DNA from: Lota lota
Taxonomy: Eukaryota > Chordata > Actinopteri > Gadiformes > Lotidae
Length of the DNA stretch: 64,000 bases
Direction of reading: 5' to 3'
NCBI GenBank assembly: GCA_026745465.1
Contig: JACYXH010000396.1
Location: 1,194,501 to 1,258,500 of the forward strand
Shown: one piece after another, positions 63,409-64,000 of the stretch
Position numbering within the stretch: the stretch's first letter is position 1
Layout of the letters: each line of letters begins with the position of its first letter
The notes under the pieces: model-generated
Databases searched by the model: none
Told to the model about the DNA's origin: nothing
What the model saw: the letters and a program-made list of their open reading frames with translations, nothing else
Translations under genes and position numbers: made by a program

Positions 63409-64000
63409 AGTTAGTGAGGAAGTGGTGTTTGTTTTTCAGGCTAAGAGACTTTGGGAGCATGAGGGAGAGAGGTGAACACAACTTTATCATGGCCGCCTTT
63501 TCAGACCAAGATAGAGAGAGAGAGCCAAGAGCAACCGTGAGTCATCGTCAAGATTGCGGAGGGTAGAGATGGGATGGGGGTCAAAAGATACATAGATCAG
63601 AACATGGACCTGCTACTAGTACACACACATGCACACACCAAGAAGAACAAGAGATTCTGAGAGCATACCTTCAACTTGGTGATGAATCACACGGTAACAC
63701 TGGTTCTTCTAGCATGAACCATTAACATATGACTGTATCCGACGGTGAGGGTTGATTATGGGGACCGAAGAACCTCTCCCTGCCTTCCTAACAAACAATA
63801 ACACTGTTGCCTAGCCGGTGTGCACCAGATCGTGAGTCAAATGTACTGGAAATACATTTTCAATAAAACCTTCCATATTTCTATTGATCTGTGACATGTA
63901 GGAAAAGTGATTATGTCCGTCAAGCAGACTGCCTTATAAATCAACTAATCAGGAACGGTCAAGAACTGAAACGGGCACCTCGTTGAAAACATTTGTAGTT
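63409..64000 (+). other. eci2 3' UTR and downstream flank
   Basis: No ORF with recognisable content; contains the AATAAA signal. Sequence after about 63890 is unassigned. Confidence 0.5.
63862..63867 (+). terminator. eci2 polyadenylation signal
   Basis: AATAAA in TTTTCAATAAAACC, about 455 bases after the eci2 stop codon, with a TG/T-rich stretch following. No later signal before the window's end. Confidence 0.65.

Overview
The window is vertebrate nuclear DNA, most likely from a ray-finned (teleost) fish. The genes are split into many small exons with GT/AG introns. Dinucleotide microsatellites are extremely dense. The transposon mix is typical of fish: sushi-ichi-like Ty3/gypsy chromovirus, DIRS1-like, Tc1, hAT, tRNA-derived SINEs and L2-type tails. 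I cannot name the species from sequence alone.

Six protein-coding genes were assembled exon by exon; every junction keeps frame. Left to right they are: xylb (xylulokinase, minus strand, 15 exons, C-terminal exons off the left edge); a C9orf152-like gene (plus, 3 exons, head-to-head with xylb); nub1 (plus, 14 exons, complete, 604 aa); crygn (gamma-N crystallin, minus, 5 exons, 183 aa, tail-to-tail with nub1); rheb (mTORC1-activating GTPase, minus, 8 exons, 184 aa); and eci2 (enoyl-CoA delta isomerase 2 with an ACBP domain, plus, 11 exons, 397 aa, head-to-head with rheb). The genes belong to unrelated pathways: sugar phosphorylation, NEDD8/ubiquitin turnover, lens protein, growth signalling and fatty-acid oxidation. 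This is ordinary chromosomal neighbourhood, not an operon-like system.

The space between crygn and rheb (about 28.5-49 kb) is a transposon-rich block. It holds a solo LTR with a second solo LTR nested in it, each with a perfect 5-bp target duplication. Next is an apparently intact chromovirus at 32966-38368: two 536-bp LTRs with no difference I can see, a GTTAT target duplication, an open gag and an open pol. Then comes a decayed DIRS1-like element (41.6-46.6 kb) with inverted ends, reverse transcriptase and a frameshifted tyrosine recombinase, followed by a tRNA-Ala-like sequence. Intron 1 of eci2 holds Tc1 and hAT relics. The left edge holds the 3' end of another gypsy element.

The most interesting observations are these. 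The intact chromovirus has a 10-nt primer-binding site 2 nt inside its 5' LTR that is perfectly complementary to a segment of its own LTR, the Tf1-type self-priming layout, with a TATA-like box about 24-30 nt upstream of the implied RNA 5' end. Its gag/pol overlap carries a correctly phased GGGAAAA slippery heptamer. Many host splice sites are fused directly to long GT/CA or CT microsatellites. The eci2 first exon and promoter appear to have a decayed copy about 500 bp upstream.
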